A DNA stretch of 64,000 nt from Alistipes sp. (GCA_017536555.1 JAFXHE010000004.1:1-64000); one strand, 5' to 3'. Shown: positions 8,261 to 16,732, counted from the stretch's first letter. Translations and numbers: made by a program. Notes: generated by a model from the sequence alone, not told the origin.

Positions 8261-9553
8261 CTAAGGAATACAAACTACTCGAAAGCCGGTACTGTAGTTG
8301 AAGTTTGCCGGACTTGAGCGGGAGCGATAAGAAATACGGCAGAGATACTCACCTCTGTACCATTCACCACCGCGCAACACTCGATATTCTCCCGAACTTG
8401 CACCAGTAGGATTGCTCTGAGAAGACGAGCTATATGCTCCATACCAATCGTAGCACCACTCAAACACACTACCACTCATATCATACAGTCCAAGCTCATT
8501 AGCTCGCTTTTCTTTGACTGGGTGCTGGGAATCACAGCTATACCAAGCAACAGTCTCAACATAGTTAGAGCCGCTATACTTATACCCCTTACTCTTATTG
8601 CCACCGCGTGCGGCATACTCCCACTGAGCCTCGGTAGGAAGCATATAGGTCTTGCCAGTAATCTCACTCAGAATAGCACAAAACTTCTGAGCCTGGTGCC
8701 ACGACACATGATACATTGGATAGTTGGGTCCCACACCATATATGTAAGTTGAGAACTCTTTAACTGTTGTGCCCATAATCTTCTGCCACTGCTCTTGTGT
8801 AACCTCGCACTCGGCTATATAGTAACCATCGAGCGTTACGCTATGAACAGGTTTTTCATCGCTCCTGGCAGCGCTACCCTGCTCCGGAGTAGCACCCATC
8901 TGGAATGTACCGCCCTCGACATATATCATCTTCATATTCAGACCACAACCAGCATCCTCAACGTAGTATTTTTGTGTTTGCGACTGCAGGGAGGGCTGAG
9001 ATGATTGGGATTCTTGGGGCTTACCAGTTGGCTCGGCGGTCAACGGCTCTCTAAGAAGGCCCTCAACAAGTTGCTTGCAGGCTGCGGGGATTGCATCCAG
9101 GTTACTCTTCATCTTAACCTCATACGCTCGCTCCGACATTTTGGTAAAGGTGCTAAAAAACTCAGAGGTAATCATCACAGTATAGTCATCCCTATAATTT
9201 GAATGTTCTATAATGCTTATCTTAGAGAAGACAACATAGTTAACTTTGGGGTTCTTCTCACGAATAATATTAGTAATATCAACAGGACTTCTATCCGACA
9301 GCCCCCTCGTCTTAATCAACGTCTTTATCTCTTCGATATTTACATTATATGCTTCATAGCCCTCAGAACCAGTGATGGCCTCACTCAGTTTGGCTAAAAT
9401 CTGTGCTTTTGTTCCTTCTGCGAGCGAAACATCATTGTTTCTGTCCCAGATTTCCCAAACTGCAACATTTTGCTTTGCGAAGAATTGGGCAGTAGCAATG
9501 TAGGGAACAAACATTGCCACACACAAGAATACTAAATACCAATTATTTCTCAT
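8261..9553 (-). CDS. Exported FGE/SUMF1-family protein with N-terminal CsgG/LpoB-like domain, copy 2, 430 aa
   Basis: This protein has the same architecture as the 439-aa neighbour. The signal peptide is identical over the first 23 residues, and most of the SUMF1 domain is nearly identical (MKMIYVEGGTFQMGATPEQG through LSEITGKTYMLPTEAQWEYA). The N-terminal domain (KQNVAVWEIWDRNND) and the linker (Gln/Ser-rich, about 180-195) are much more divergent. The active-site segment reads GGEWYRGEYLCRI, so only one of the two FGE cysteines is left and classic formylglycine generation is unlikely. Identity extends into the sequence around the stop codon of both genes, supporting a recent tandem duplication or gene conversion. 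Confidence 0.85.
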   Translation of the reverse strand: MRNNWYLVFLCVAMFVPYIATAQFFAKQNVAVWEIWDRNNDVSLAEGTKAQILAKLSEAITGSEGYEAYNVNIEEIKTLIKTRGLSDRSPVDITNIIREKNPKVNYVVFSKISIIEHSNYRDDYTVMITSEFFSTFTKMSERAYEVKMKSNLDAIPAACKQLVEGLLREPLTAEPTGKPQESQSSQPSLQSQTQKYYVEDAGCGLNMKMIYVEGGTFQMGATPEQGSAARSDEKPVHSVTLDGYYIAECEVTQEQWQKIMGTTVKEFSTYIYGVGPNYPMYHVSWHQAQKFCAILSEITGKTYMLPTEAQWEYAARGGNKSKGYKYSGSNYVETVAWYSCDSQHPVKEKRANELGLYDMSGSVFEWCYDWYGAYSSSSQSNPTGASSGEYRVLRGGEWYRGEYLCRISYRSRSSPANFNYSTGFRVVCIP

Positions 9554-9561
9554 AATAGACC

Positions 9562-9951
9562 TTATAACTTACGAACTACCGCCTTACAAGCCTTGCGGAT
9601 GTTGCATAGGTTTGACGTCATTTCTACCGACGAAGAGGCTACAATTCGCCCTGTGGAGATTTCTACTACCCTAACGCTTAGCAACACTGTATTTCTACGT
9701 ATCGGAGCAACCTCCGATGTTAGGACATAGTCGAAGTTGTCAGCAGAAGAGCAATAGCCGACATAGCCCCTCGACTTGGTTATTTCACGGGTTAATTCGC
9801 TACGTATATACGACTTAGTGCTCTCGGCAACCTCGCCACTGTTATCGACAACCTCGACAACAGCAACCTTCTTACTACGATAGCACCCCAAAGATGCGGT
9901 TGTGGAAACAACCGCAAATAGGGCGACTAAAAGAATTATTCTGGTTTTCAC
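9562..9951 (-). CDS. Small exported CsgG/LpoB-like domain protein, 129 aa
   Basis: The start chosen is GTG at 9951, giving MKTRIILLVALFAVVSTTAS, which lines up with the start of the upstream paralogue; an in-frame TTG at 9960 is the alternative. A signal peptide is followed by Cys (SLGCYRSKK), a weak lipoprotein candidate. The body (KKVAVVEVVDNSGEVAE, SRGYVGYCS, FDYVLTSEVAP, STGRIVASSSVEM) corresponds to the N-terminal domain of the two FGE-like proteins downstream. It therefore looks like a stand-alone version of that domain. It is encoded 8 bp upstream of copy 2 and directly after the 159-aa paralogue, so all four genes form one transcription unit. Confidence 0.7.
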   Translation of the reverse strand: MKTRIILLVALFAVVSTTASLGCYRSKKVAVVEVVDNSGEVAESTKSYIRSELTREITKSRGYVGYCSSADNFDYVLTSEVAPIRRNTVLLSVRVVEISTGRIVASSSVEMTSNLCNIRKACKAVVRKL

Positions 9952-9961
9952 AATCGACAAA

Positions 9962-10441
9962 TTAGATAGCTCCTACCAACTTGCAAGCAAGCGTATTACA
10001 TGCTGGACGCAGAGCGTCGATATTATCGCTTGTGCGTACTGATGACGAGGTTACAATCTTACCGTCAGACGTTCTTACAATACGTGCTTCGAGCAGTACG
10101 GTTCTCTTATCCAGAGGCGTAATCGTAGCAACGAGAACATACTCCATCATCTGCTTCTTAACATAGTTAAGCGTTGCTGACGACAGATTACCCGTTGTGT
10201 CGAAGTTGGCTTCAAGCGAGATGAAAGAGATGGATGTGTAGCCCTCATAACCCTCAGAATTGGTGATGGCATCGGTCAATGCTGAACGCACAAAGGTTTT
10301 TGTTCCCTCCGAAATGTCGTGATCAGCACTCTTATCAACAACCTCGGTAATGGCAACCTTTTTGCGGTTGTAGAACTGAGCCGATACTGTGGTTGAAACA
10401 AATGCGAATAACGCAACCAACAAAATAAGTCTTGTCTTCAT
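9962..10441 (-). CDS. Small exported CsgG/LpoB-like domain protein, 159 aa
   Basis: Signal peptide MKTRLILLVALFAFVSTTVSAQ, then KKVAITEVVDKSADHDISEG, SEGYEGYTS, EYVLVATITPLDKRTVLLEARIV and DGKIVTSSSVRTSDNID. The pattern (KKVAxxEVVD, SxGYxGY, strand-rich end) is shared with the next gene and with the N-terminal domains of both FGE-like proteins. CsgG/LpoB-type domains in the periplasm bind partner proteins such as penicillin-binding proteins or secretion pores. This is the first gene of the four-gene cluster. I see no clear promoter in its 5' region, which contains the inverted repeats described at 10.55-10.74 kb. Confidence 0.75.
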   Translation of the reverse strand: MKTRLILLVALFAFVSTTVSAQFYNRKKVAITEVVDKSADHDISEGTKTFVRSALTDAITNSEGYEGYTSISFISLEANFDTTGNLSSATLNYVKKQMMEYVLVATITPLDKRTVLLEARIVRTSDGKIVTSSSVRTSDNIDALRPACNTLACKLVGAI

Positions 10442-10552
10442 AGTAATAGTTGTTTAAGTTAATAATTGTTTGCATTCTGTCTAACTATTACATATTGAGT
10501 CGAGACGCAACGCGTCTAACACCACAGCTTTCGACAACCATATATAAATAAG

Positions 10553-10637
10553 AAGGTGTGGAGTTGATTTTTCGTTTATCTGTTAGAAGGTTGTGGAAAG
10601 ACCCAAATCGGAATAAACGCCACAATGCCCCACACCT
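10553..10637. other. Nested inverted repeats in a gene-free region
   Basis: AGGTGTGG (10553-10560) pairs with CCACACCT (10630-10637). Inside it, CGTTTAT (10573-10579) pairs with ATAAACG (10613-10619). The order is compatible with one long RNA stem with internal loops. It lies in the 613-bp gap 10442-11054, which has no credible gene and separates two minus-strand transcription units. Confidence 0.5.
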
Positions 10638-10743
10638 GGATAGTATGGGTATATGCACAGAAAGGTGCATAGCCACATAGCTATACAAGAAATGAGTGCT
10701 GTTCGTTGTCCTCCGATTTTGAAAACTTCCACATTTTCTAACA
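10581..10743. repeat. Imperfect inverted repeat pair flanking about 100 bp
   Basis: The left arm carries TGTTAGAA (10581-10588), TGTGGAA (10592-10598) and AAATCGGA (10605-10612). The right arm carries the complements in reverse order: TCCGATTT (10712-10719), TTCCACA (10727-10733) and TTCTAACA (10736-10743). Block order is conserved and spacing differs by one base at each gap. No open reading frame between the arms looks real. Confidence 0.6.
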
Positions 10744-10987
10744 AGGAGTGCGAAAAAACACTTTCAATATGTCCACTATTTTACAATAGTAGCACAAAAT
10801 TAAAAATAATTTTTGAAACGAACAACACTCAAAAGGGACATTGCTTAAGAAATTACAAAATAGTCGGCATAAATGCTGAGAGGCGAAAGAAAATTACAAA
10901 ACCAAGTGCCACATAGCGCAAGAGGCAATATGTGGAGGCTAAAATTTATCAGAAGAGTGCCGAGTGCTACACTCGACAAAAATGCCG

Positions 10988-11021
10988 TCGATGGGTAGTA
11001 CTTGGTGTACGTCCCATTCGA
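10988..11021. repeat. Hairpin-family element, copy A
   Basis: TCGA-TGGG at 10988-10995 pairs with CCCA-T-TCGA at 11013-11021. Within it, GTAC (10998-11001) pairs with GTAC (11007-11010) around the loop TTGGT. The core GATGGGTAGTACTTG...GTGTACGTCCCA is nearly the same as that of the element at 47289-47342. It lies just 3' of the GH2-like gene. Confidence 0.65.
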
Positions 11022-11054
11022 GCTATTGAGCTTCGTGACGCAGATTGCGCCTTA

Positions 11055-12362
11055 TCACAACAAATCACTGTTCCACTCGCCACCGCCATCTTTATAAAAC
11101 ACTGGCAGGTCGCCTGCGATACGCTTCAGAGCAAGATAGCTCTCATAGAGGCATATACCATTGGAGCTTTCGTCAGCCAAGAAGAGGGCGATGACAGAGG
11201 GGTGACGCTTGACGGTATGCGCCATTTGCAGCGTGCGCTCGACATAGTCGGCACGCCACTTGGGGTTATTCGAGGGGTTTTTGCCACGCTTGCGCGACGT
11301 GCCCGACAGCCAGCTATTTATGGGGGCAGTAACGGCGACATATACACCCAGCTCGTCGCAGCGGCTCAACACCTCGTCGCGCACCTCGCCCGCAGTAAAA
11401 CGTATCGCGCGGCAGCCACCCGCATAGGCGTTATCAACATCGGCGACCTCGACATTTGGCGACATATCTCTCCACACTACATCGGTTGCTTGACGGTTGA
11501 TAGTAAACCCGCCATCGGCATACTCCACCTCGCGCAGAGCAACGGGCATATCGTAAAACTCGACATCGCGTCCCTCGACACGGTTTTTAAGGCGCAGGCT
11601 GATGCGCACGGGCGACCTATCGCTCCAGAGCATAGTATCGGCAACGGTAGCACCAAAACGCATTGTGTCAACGCCTCGCATACCGAGGCTCACATCGCGC
11701 TGACCCGACACAAGGCGCAGGGTGTCATTGAGGTAGATATCATAGTATATGCGTGACACCTTATTTCCGAGGGTCTCATTGTGCATAACAACACCAAAGC
11801 TAACATTTGCACTATTATCGCCACCCAGAGTCGTATGGTAGAATATATCGCGCACGCGCACGCGCGGCTGTGATATAATATATACGTCGGGCAGGGTCGT
11901 TTCAGAGCCCTTGAAGCACTCGATAGCCGCCACATCATCAGACTTTAGCAGGCGTATCTCAACGCTATTTTTATCCTCGCGCGAGAGCTTCGTGATGTTA
12001 TACTCGGCAGCACCAAAGCCATTTGTAGAGCCCCCAGCACGCTTGCCATTGATGCGCACCTCATAGGGGCAACCAGCGTGCTCAATACGCAGGAATATCT
12101 GTCGCTCCACCCACGAGAAGGGATATGTAAACTCGCCTCGCAGGGTACCGTCAGAGGGCTGCGACCACTCTGTAATAGGCTGCATATAACGCTGCTTCGT
12201 CATAGCGTGTGCCGCAGCAGCATCTGCCGTAGGATAGGGAATAAGGCGCGTACGGTGGAGGTCGCAGCCATCGTTAGGCGATGAGGGCGACTGCGCACAC
12301 GCTAAAGATGTAACTGCCGTGAAGAGTACGGCAAGCAGTGTATGAATGGTTATACGCTTCAT
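11055..12362 (-). CDS. Truncated GH2-like protein (beta-galactosidase fold), secreted, 435 aa
   Basis: A signal peptide (MKRITIHTLLAVLF...ACAQ) is followed by a GH2-type jelly-roll domain (WSQPSDGTLRGEFTYPF, IFLRIEHAGCPYEVRINGKRAG, AAEYNITKL), an Ig-like domain with VRVRDIFYHTTLGG and an N-terminal part of a TIM barrel. The TIM barrel shows ELGVYVAVTAPIN and KRHPSVIALFLADESSNG, matching the HPSVI...NES acid/base region, but the protein stops after about strand 5 (LPVFYKDGGGEWNSDLL), before the usual nucleophile. Full GH2 enzymes exceed 700 residues. It may be a decayed or non-catalytic relative. It lies 5 bp after the OstA-like gene, in the same operon. Confidence 0.7.
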   Translation of the reverse strand: MKRITIHTLLAVLFTAVTSLACAQSPSSPNDGCDLHRTRLIPYPTADAAAAHAMTKQRYMQPITEWSQPSDGTLRGEFTYPFSWVERQIFLRIEHAGCPYEVRINGKRAGGSTNGFGAAEYNITKLSREDKNSVEIRLLKSDDVAAIECFKGSETTLPDVYIISQPRVRVRDIFYHTTLGGDNSANVSFGVVMHNETLGNKVSRIYYDIYLNDTLRLVSGQRDVSLGMRGVDTMRFGATVADTMLWSDRSPVRISLRLKNRVEGRDVEFYDMPVALREVEYADGGFTINRQATDVVWRDMSPNVEVADVDNAYAGGCRAIRFTAGEVRDEVLSRCDELGVYVAVTAPINSWLSGTSRKRGKNPSNNPKWRADYVERTLQMAHTVKRHPSVIALFLADESSNGICLYESYLALKRIAGDLPVFYKDGGGEWNSDLL

Positions 12363-12367
12363 AGTGA

Positions 12368-15274
12368 CTATTTTTTATATGACGGACGCGAGTTACGCCA
12401 CTCTACAACCTCGGGCGACAGCTCGTCGAGACGATCCACCCACATACGGTTCTCCACAAGGCGGCGACGGTCATAGTTGATACGCTCGGTGATGGGGAAC
12501 GTAGGCTTACGGCGCGAGGCAGCGTCATCACGTCGCGTAGCACGTATCCTGCGGTCAAACACCACATTTCGCACAGGGCGTATATCGCTATGCCACTTAA
12601 AGTCGGGCAACTCACGCTCCTGCGTCTCGGGAATCATATCCATAGGATAGAGCACATACTCTGGGTTTTGGCGATAGGTTATCTTATCCATCTCGCCATC
12701 TTCGTTGAGATAGAAGGTGATGCCCGCACTCTCGATATACATAAAGCCTGTAACATCTGTCGTGTTCTCCTCCTCCTGCATATAGTAGATGGTCTGGGCA
12801 TTGCCGTCAACATCGTTGCGATATACCGAGCCATCACGGAACAGAGCCACCATATCCTTACCCTTAACCTGATTGTAGTACATAGTGTCTATCTCCGAGC
12901 CCAATATCGGGTCACCCATAAAGTGAGCCTTCGTAATAGCCTGATTTTGTGTGTACAGAGCCATCGAATCGGAGGTTATCTGATTCTTATCGTTCCACAT
13001 AATCGGGTCGATATATAGACGTATCACAGAGTCGGTGTTAAGCAACGACAACGAGTCGCACACAACCTGCGAGTCGCTACGGTACATCTTAACACGTCGG
13101 TACGCCTTAATAAGTTTATAGACACTATCTGCGGGTATTGCTGGCTCAAGCAGCGTAGAATCTATTGCCAACGAGTCGGCAAGAGAGTCACGCGCCATAG
13201 TATCACGCAGGTCACGTGCCATAGTATCGCGCGAGTCACGTGCCAACGAGTCGGGACGCATAGGCTTTTCATCATTGATACTATCGGTAGCAAGCGAGTC
13301 GATGGTGTAGTCCTCGCCCGTATAGACCTTACCACGCTTCAGCGCACGTGCCTTTGCCCTATCAATCTTTCGACGACGACGCTCCTCGCTCTTCTGCTTG
13401 GCGCGTTTGATACGATCCTGCTCCGCCTCGTAGATACGTATGTTACGCTCACGACGCTCGGCAATGATGGTATCTATCTTCATACGCAACAGCGAGTCCT
13501 TAATCTGCTTTATAGAGTCCTGCACAGCTCTCTCGATAGCCATTATAGAGTCGCGCTCCGCCTGTTCGATAGCCAAAAGCGAGTCACGCTCGGCACGCTC
13601 AATGGCCAACAATGAGTCACGCTCGGCACGTATCGCCATCTTGAGAGAGTCTCGCTCGGCACGTTTTGCACGCTTCTGTGCAACAAGCGCATCACGCCGA
13701 ACACGTTTCAAGGAGTCTGCGACACGCTTCGACTCATACTTATCTGCCTTGCTATCAGCAGCTGTAGCTACGACATCTTCAGCTGCCGCCACCTCGACAA
13801 CATCACTCTGTGCAGTGGGCTCAACATCTGTTGCGCTCGTAGCGGTATCTGTCACGCTCTGCTCGACAACAGTTGCATCCTCAACGCCAACGTTCTCGAT
13901 TGTTGTAGCTTCTGTGGTGGTATTGTCGGCTGTTGTAGGCTCTGTAGCCACCTCCTCCGCAGGCTGTGTCTCGGCAACAGGTGCCGACTCCTCGCTTACG
14001 CTCTCTTGCGTAGTCTCTATGGCAAGCGGCATCTCGGCAGAGGCAGCACTCTCGGCTACGTCTACTGACTTTTTCGCAATCGCATCGCTCACTGGAGCTA
14101 CACTCTTTCCCACAGCGTCGACAGCCTCGTCCGTAGCAGCGGCAGCCTCTCCTGCAGACCTCTGCATTCTATTCGCACGCTCCTCCATCTCGCCACGCGT
14201 AGCCTCCTCGATAGTCTCAAAGGCAGAGATGGTATACATCCACAGCGTGTCGGCACACAAGAAGAGTGAGTCGGTCTGCGCAGGGTCATAGTTAATCATA
14301 GATGGGCGACGCGTAAAGAAGGCATTGCCTGGCTCATCCCACCACTCGCCATAGTCGGCAAAGCCGAGAATCTTTTGCGTGGTATCATCAAGCTGTATGT
14401 TTCCACGACCTATGATATGTCCATCGGTACGGTAATACTCAATGGTGTCGCTCCATATCTCGTGCTCCGATGAAAGCAGGTAGGCATTACGCTTAAGGTG
14501 GTAGAGGTCGAGCTCCTTGATATACATACCATCATCGGCATAGAGGTACTCATCCTTATCATTCCAGATATTGGTATTGAGGAAGTACTGCGCATTCTCG
14601 GTCTGTGTATTGAAGATAACAGAGTCGCCCGTCATCTGGTAGGTCTCATCACGCATCTCGACATTATCTACAGCAATAAGATCGTGGGTCTTGGTGTTAT
14701 AAAAGCCGCGCTCCGACTCCATAAGGCTCTCGCCCTTCTCGACATAACAGCCACCGTAGAACGTACCTACCTCATCATAGGTATCGAACTCACAATGATA
14801 GGTATACATAACAGCCTCGCCATCAACAATCTTGACAATATCCGAAAAGACCGTAGCTATACACGTGTTATGGTTGTACTGGGCACGCTCACCATAGACA
14901 TAAGTGGTATTTTGGTTAATAAGCACGTGACCAAAGCACTCGAAGCTCTGGTTTGCATAACGCACAGCACTATCGGCAAGGATGACAGCACCGTTGTGGT
15001 GCGCAGCGAAGTTACCCACAAGGATAACTATCGTCGAGTCGCCCTTCTCGATAAGATATGAGTCGTCAGCAATCATATCAACCATACCGCGCTGTCCTGG
15101 TTTTATCTGTGATGCTGCCGCAACAACAGGTTCAGGCTCTACCACCTCCTCCGACACTGCCTCGTATACCGACAGTGGCATATAGGTAGCACTCATACGA
15201 CCACTTGCCGCATAGAGAAAGGCTCCAGCGACAAGCATCAATACCACAATGGGCGTAATATGTTTTCGGCGCAT
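12368..15274 (-). CDS. OstA/LptA-domain outer-membrane biogenesis protein, 968 aa
   Basis: The start MRRKHITPIVVLML (15274) gives an N-terminal membrane anchor or signal; two more upstream codons are possible. Residues 60-330 form beta-rich OstA-type repeats (AAHHNGAVILADSAVRYANQ, YGERAQYNHNT, MQLTGDSV-like strands) as in LptA/LptD N-termini, which chaperone lipopolysaccharide across the periplasm. Residues about 380-510 are Ala/Thr/Val/Glu-rich and low complexity. About 515-650 is a highly charged region with RAERDSL repeats, probably coiled coil, followed by repeats of DSLARDSRDTMARDL. The C-terminal 270 residues return to OstA-like strands. It follows two SurA-type genes, as in other Bacteroidales, consistent with a role in envelope assembly. 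Confidence 0.8.
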   Translation of the reverse strand: MRRKHITPIVVLMLVAGAFLYAASGRMSATYMPLSVYEAVSEEVVEPEPVVAAASQIKPGQRGMVDMIADDSYLIEKGDSTIVILVGNFAAHHNGAVILADSAVRYANQSFECFGHVLINQNTTYVYGERAQYNHNTCIATVFSDIVKIVDGEAVMYTYHCEFDTYDEVGTFYGGCYVEKGESLMESERGFYNTKTHDLIAVDNVEMRDETYQMTGDSVIFNTQTENAQYFLNTNIWNDKDEYLYADDGMYIKELDLYHLKRNAYLLSSEHEIWSDTIEYYRTDGHIIGRGNIQLDDTTQKILGFADYGEWWDEPGNAFFTRRPSMINYDPAQTDSLFLCADTLWMYTISAFETIEEATRGEMEERANRMQRSAGEAAAATDEAVDAVGKSVAPVSDAIAKKSVDVAESAASAEMPLAIETTQESVSEESAPVAETQPAEEVATEPTTADNTTTEATTIENVGVEDATVVEQSVTDTATSATDVEPTAQSDVVEVAAAEDVVATAADSKADKYESKRVADSLKRVRRDALVAQKRAKRAERDSLKMAIRAERDSLLAIERAERDSLLAIEQAERDSIMAIERAVQDSIKQIKDSLLRMKIDTIIAERRERNIRIYEAEQDRIKRAKQKSEERRRRKIDRAKARALKRGKVYTGEDYTIDSLATDSINDEKPMRPDSLARDSRDTMARDLRDTMARDSLADSLAIDSTLLEPAIPADSVYKLIKAYRRVKMYRSDSQVVCDSLSLLNTDSVIRLYIDPIMWNDKNQITSDSMALYTQNQAITKAHFMGDPILGSEIDTMYYNQVKGKDMVALFRDGSVYRNDVDGNAQTIYYMQEEENTTDVTGFMYIESAGITFYLNEDGEMDKITYRQNPEYVLYPMDMIPETQERELPDFKWHSDIRPVRNVVFDRRIRATRRDDAASRRKPTFPITERINYDRRRLVENRMWVDRLDELSPEVVEWRNSRPSYKK

Positions 15275-15283
15275 ACTCACTCG

Positions 15284-16708
15284 TTACTTTACCCAGTTTT
15301 TATTTTCAAACTCGCCATCACGGAACTCGGGGGCGATATAGACATACATAGACTTTATCTTCTCTGTAAGCCAGTCGTTAAAGACCTTATCCTGCTTCTC
15401 GGCAAGTGCCATCTCCTCAAGACGTATATAGTCGTCAACGAGCGATGCCGTATGAGCGGGGATAATATCCACGAGCTTAACTATCTTGCTCATCTGGTTG
15501 CCCATAAGGTCGGTTGTCTGGAAAGAGTTAGACACCTCGCCAACCTTGAGGCGCATAAGTGCGTTATAATCCTCCAGCGATTTTCCACCATTCATACCAA
15601 AGTCCTCCTTAAGGAAACGCGTAGCAGTAAGACGCGCACCATCGTAGACACCCTGACGCTCCAAGATATCGTGGTTAGAGACGATACCACCATTATACTT
15701 CGACGACGCATCATCCGAGAAGTGTAGTGCTGCATCCTCAAAGCTAATAGAGTCGCGGCGAATAAGATCGGCAATGCTATCGAGCTTATGCGATGGCTCA
15801 AGGAGCTCGTCACGCGTAAAGGTGGGACGAAGCACGATATGGCGGCAGTGGTACAGGTCGCCCTGCTTGTCGATAAGCTCAATGATGTGGAAACCGAACT
15901 CCGTCTCGACAATCTCTGACACCTGTCCAGGCTTGAGCTTCTCGAGAGCCTCGGCAAAGGGTCGTACATACATAGATGACGGAGCAGGCTCCATCTCGCC
16001 ACCGTGTATCGCCGAGCCATCGACAGAGTACATACGTGCCAACACCGAGAACTTGGTCTTGCCTGTGATGACGCGCTCACGCATATCCAACAGACGCTCC
16101 TTGGTACGCTGCTGCGCCTCCTTAAGCGACGATGGGAACTTTGTAATCTGCGCGTATACATACTGCTCACCGATAACGGGCAGGCTATCCTTGTCAATAC
16201 GGTTATAGAAGCGTTCCACCTCACCAGGGACAACAGTGACGCGGCTTACAACCTCGCCCTGCATAGCCTGCGCATAGCTCTGCTCCTCATATCTCTGGCG
16301 CAACATCTCTCGGTAGGTGAAGATAGGCATATGCTCCTTTGCCTCAAGCGCGGGGATACCACCCTCCTGATCAATAAGCATCTGGAGGTAGGTCTCGATA
16401 CGTGACGAGAGGTCGGCAGTATTGATGCTAACAGAGTCTATCAACGCTTGATTATAGAGCAACTTCTGCTGCAAGAGTGCCTCCAAAGCCTCATTCATAG
16501 GGTCACGATCTGACGTATAGCCCATCTGTCGACGTTGCTGCACAAGCTCCTTGGCATAGCCCTCAACCTCGGAGTAGAGTATAGACGAGCCACCGACAAC
16601 AGCCACAACCTTATCAAGCATAACCTGACGACGCTGCTGCGCCTGAACACCGACAGCCGTGAGCATAAGTCCTGCGGCAATAACCGCGTACATAATCTTA
16701 CGTATCAT
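15284..16708 (-). CDS. SurA-like periplasmic peptidyl-prolyl isomerase, 474 aa
   Basis: Signal peptide MIRKIMYAVIAAGLMLTAVGVQAQ precedes the SurA N-terminal chaperone domain (LDKVVAVVGGSSILYSEVEGYAKEL). Two parvulin-type PpiC domains follow: one around residues 175-280 (QYVYAQITKFP, YSVDGSAIHGGEMEP, VETEFGFHIIELIDKQGD) and one at about 285-390 (YHCRHIVLRPTF, HFSDDASSKYNGGIV). The protein assists folding of outer-membrane proteins. It lies 9 bp upstream of the OstA-like gene and 24 bp downstream of the other SurA-like gene, so the three are cotranscribed. Its length is typical of Bacteroidales SurA homologues. Confidence 0.9.
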   Translation of the reverse strand: MIRKIMYAVIAAGLMLTAVGVQAQQRRQVMLDKVVAVVGGSSILYSEVEGYAKELVQQRRQMGYTSDRDPMNEALEALLQQKLLYNQALIDSVSINTADLSSRIETYLQMLIDQEGGIPALEAKEHMPIFTYREMLRQRYEEQSYAQAMQGEVVSRVTVVPGEVERFYNRIDKDSLPVIGEQYVYAQITKFPSSLKEAQQRTKERLLDMRERVITGKTKFSVLARMYSVDGSAIHGGEMEPAPSSMYVRPFAEALEKLKPGQVSEIVETEFGFHIIELIDKQGDLYHCRHIVLRPTFTRDELLEPSHKLDSIADLIRRDSISFEDAALHFSDDASSKYNGGIVSNHDILERQGVYDGARLTATRFLKEDFGMNGGKSLEDYNALMRLKVGEVSNSFQTTDLMGNQMSKIVKLVDIIPAHTASLVDDYIRLEEMALAEKQDKVFNDWLTEKIKSMYVYIAPEFRDGEFENKNWVK

Positions 16709-16732
16709 AGTATATTCTGTTTTTCCAAAATG

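Noticed and set aside
6916..9553. Sulfatase-activating formylglycine-generating enzymes
   Set aside because: Active-site cysteines are altered or missing, and no sulfatase gene is present in the window.
10581..10743. Replication origin with DnaA boxes (TGTGGAA/TTCCACA)
   Set aside because: Only two weak DnaA-box-like matches, no AT-rich unwinding region or dnaA/dnaN-type neighbours, so not supported.
10653..10916. Small frame of 87 codons in the gene-free 10.4-11.05 kb region
   Set aside because: No conserved features, no initiation signals, and it spans one arm of the inverted repeat.
13440..14291. Long plus-strand frame (283 codons, Ser/Ala/Thr-rich) opposite the OstA-like gene
   Set aside because: It is the complement of the low-complexity repeats of the minus-strand gene; no start context, promoter or recognisable fold.
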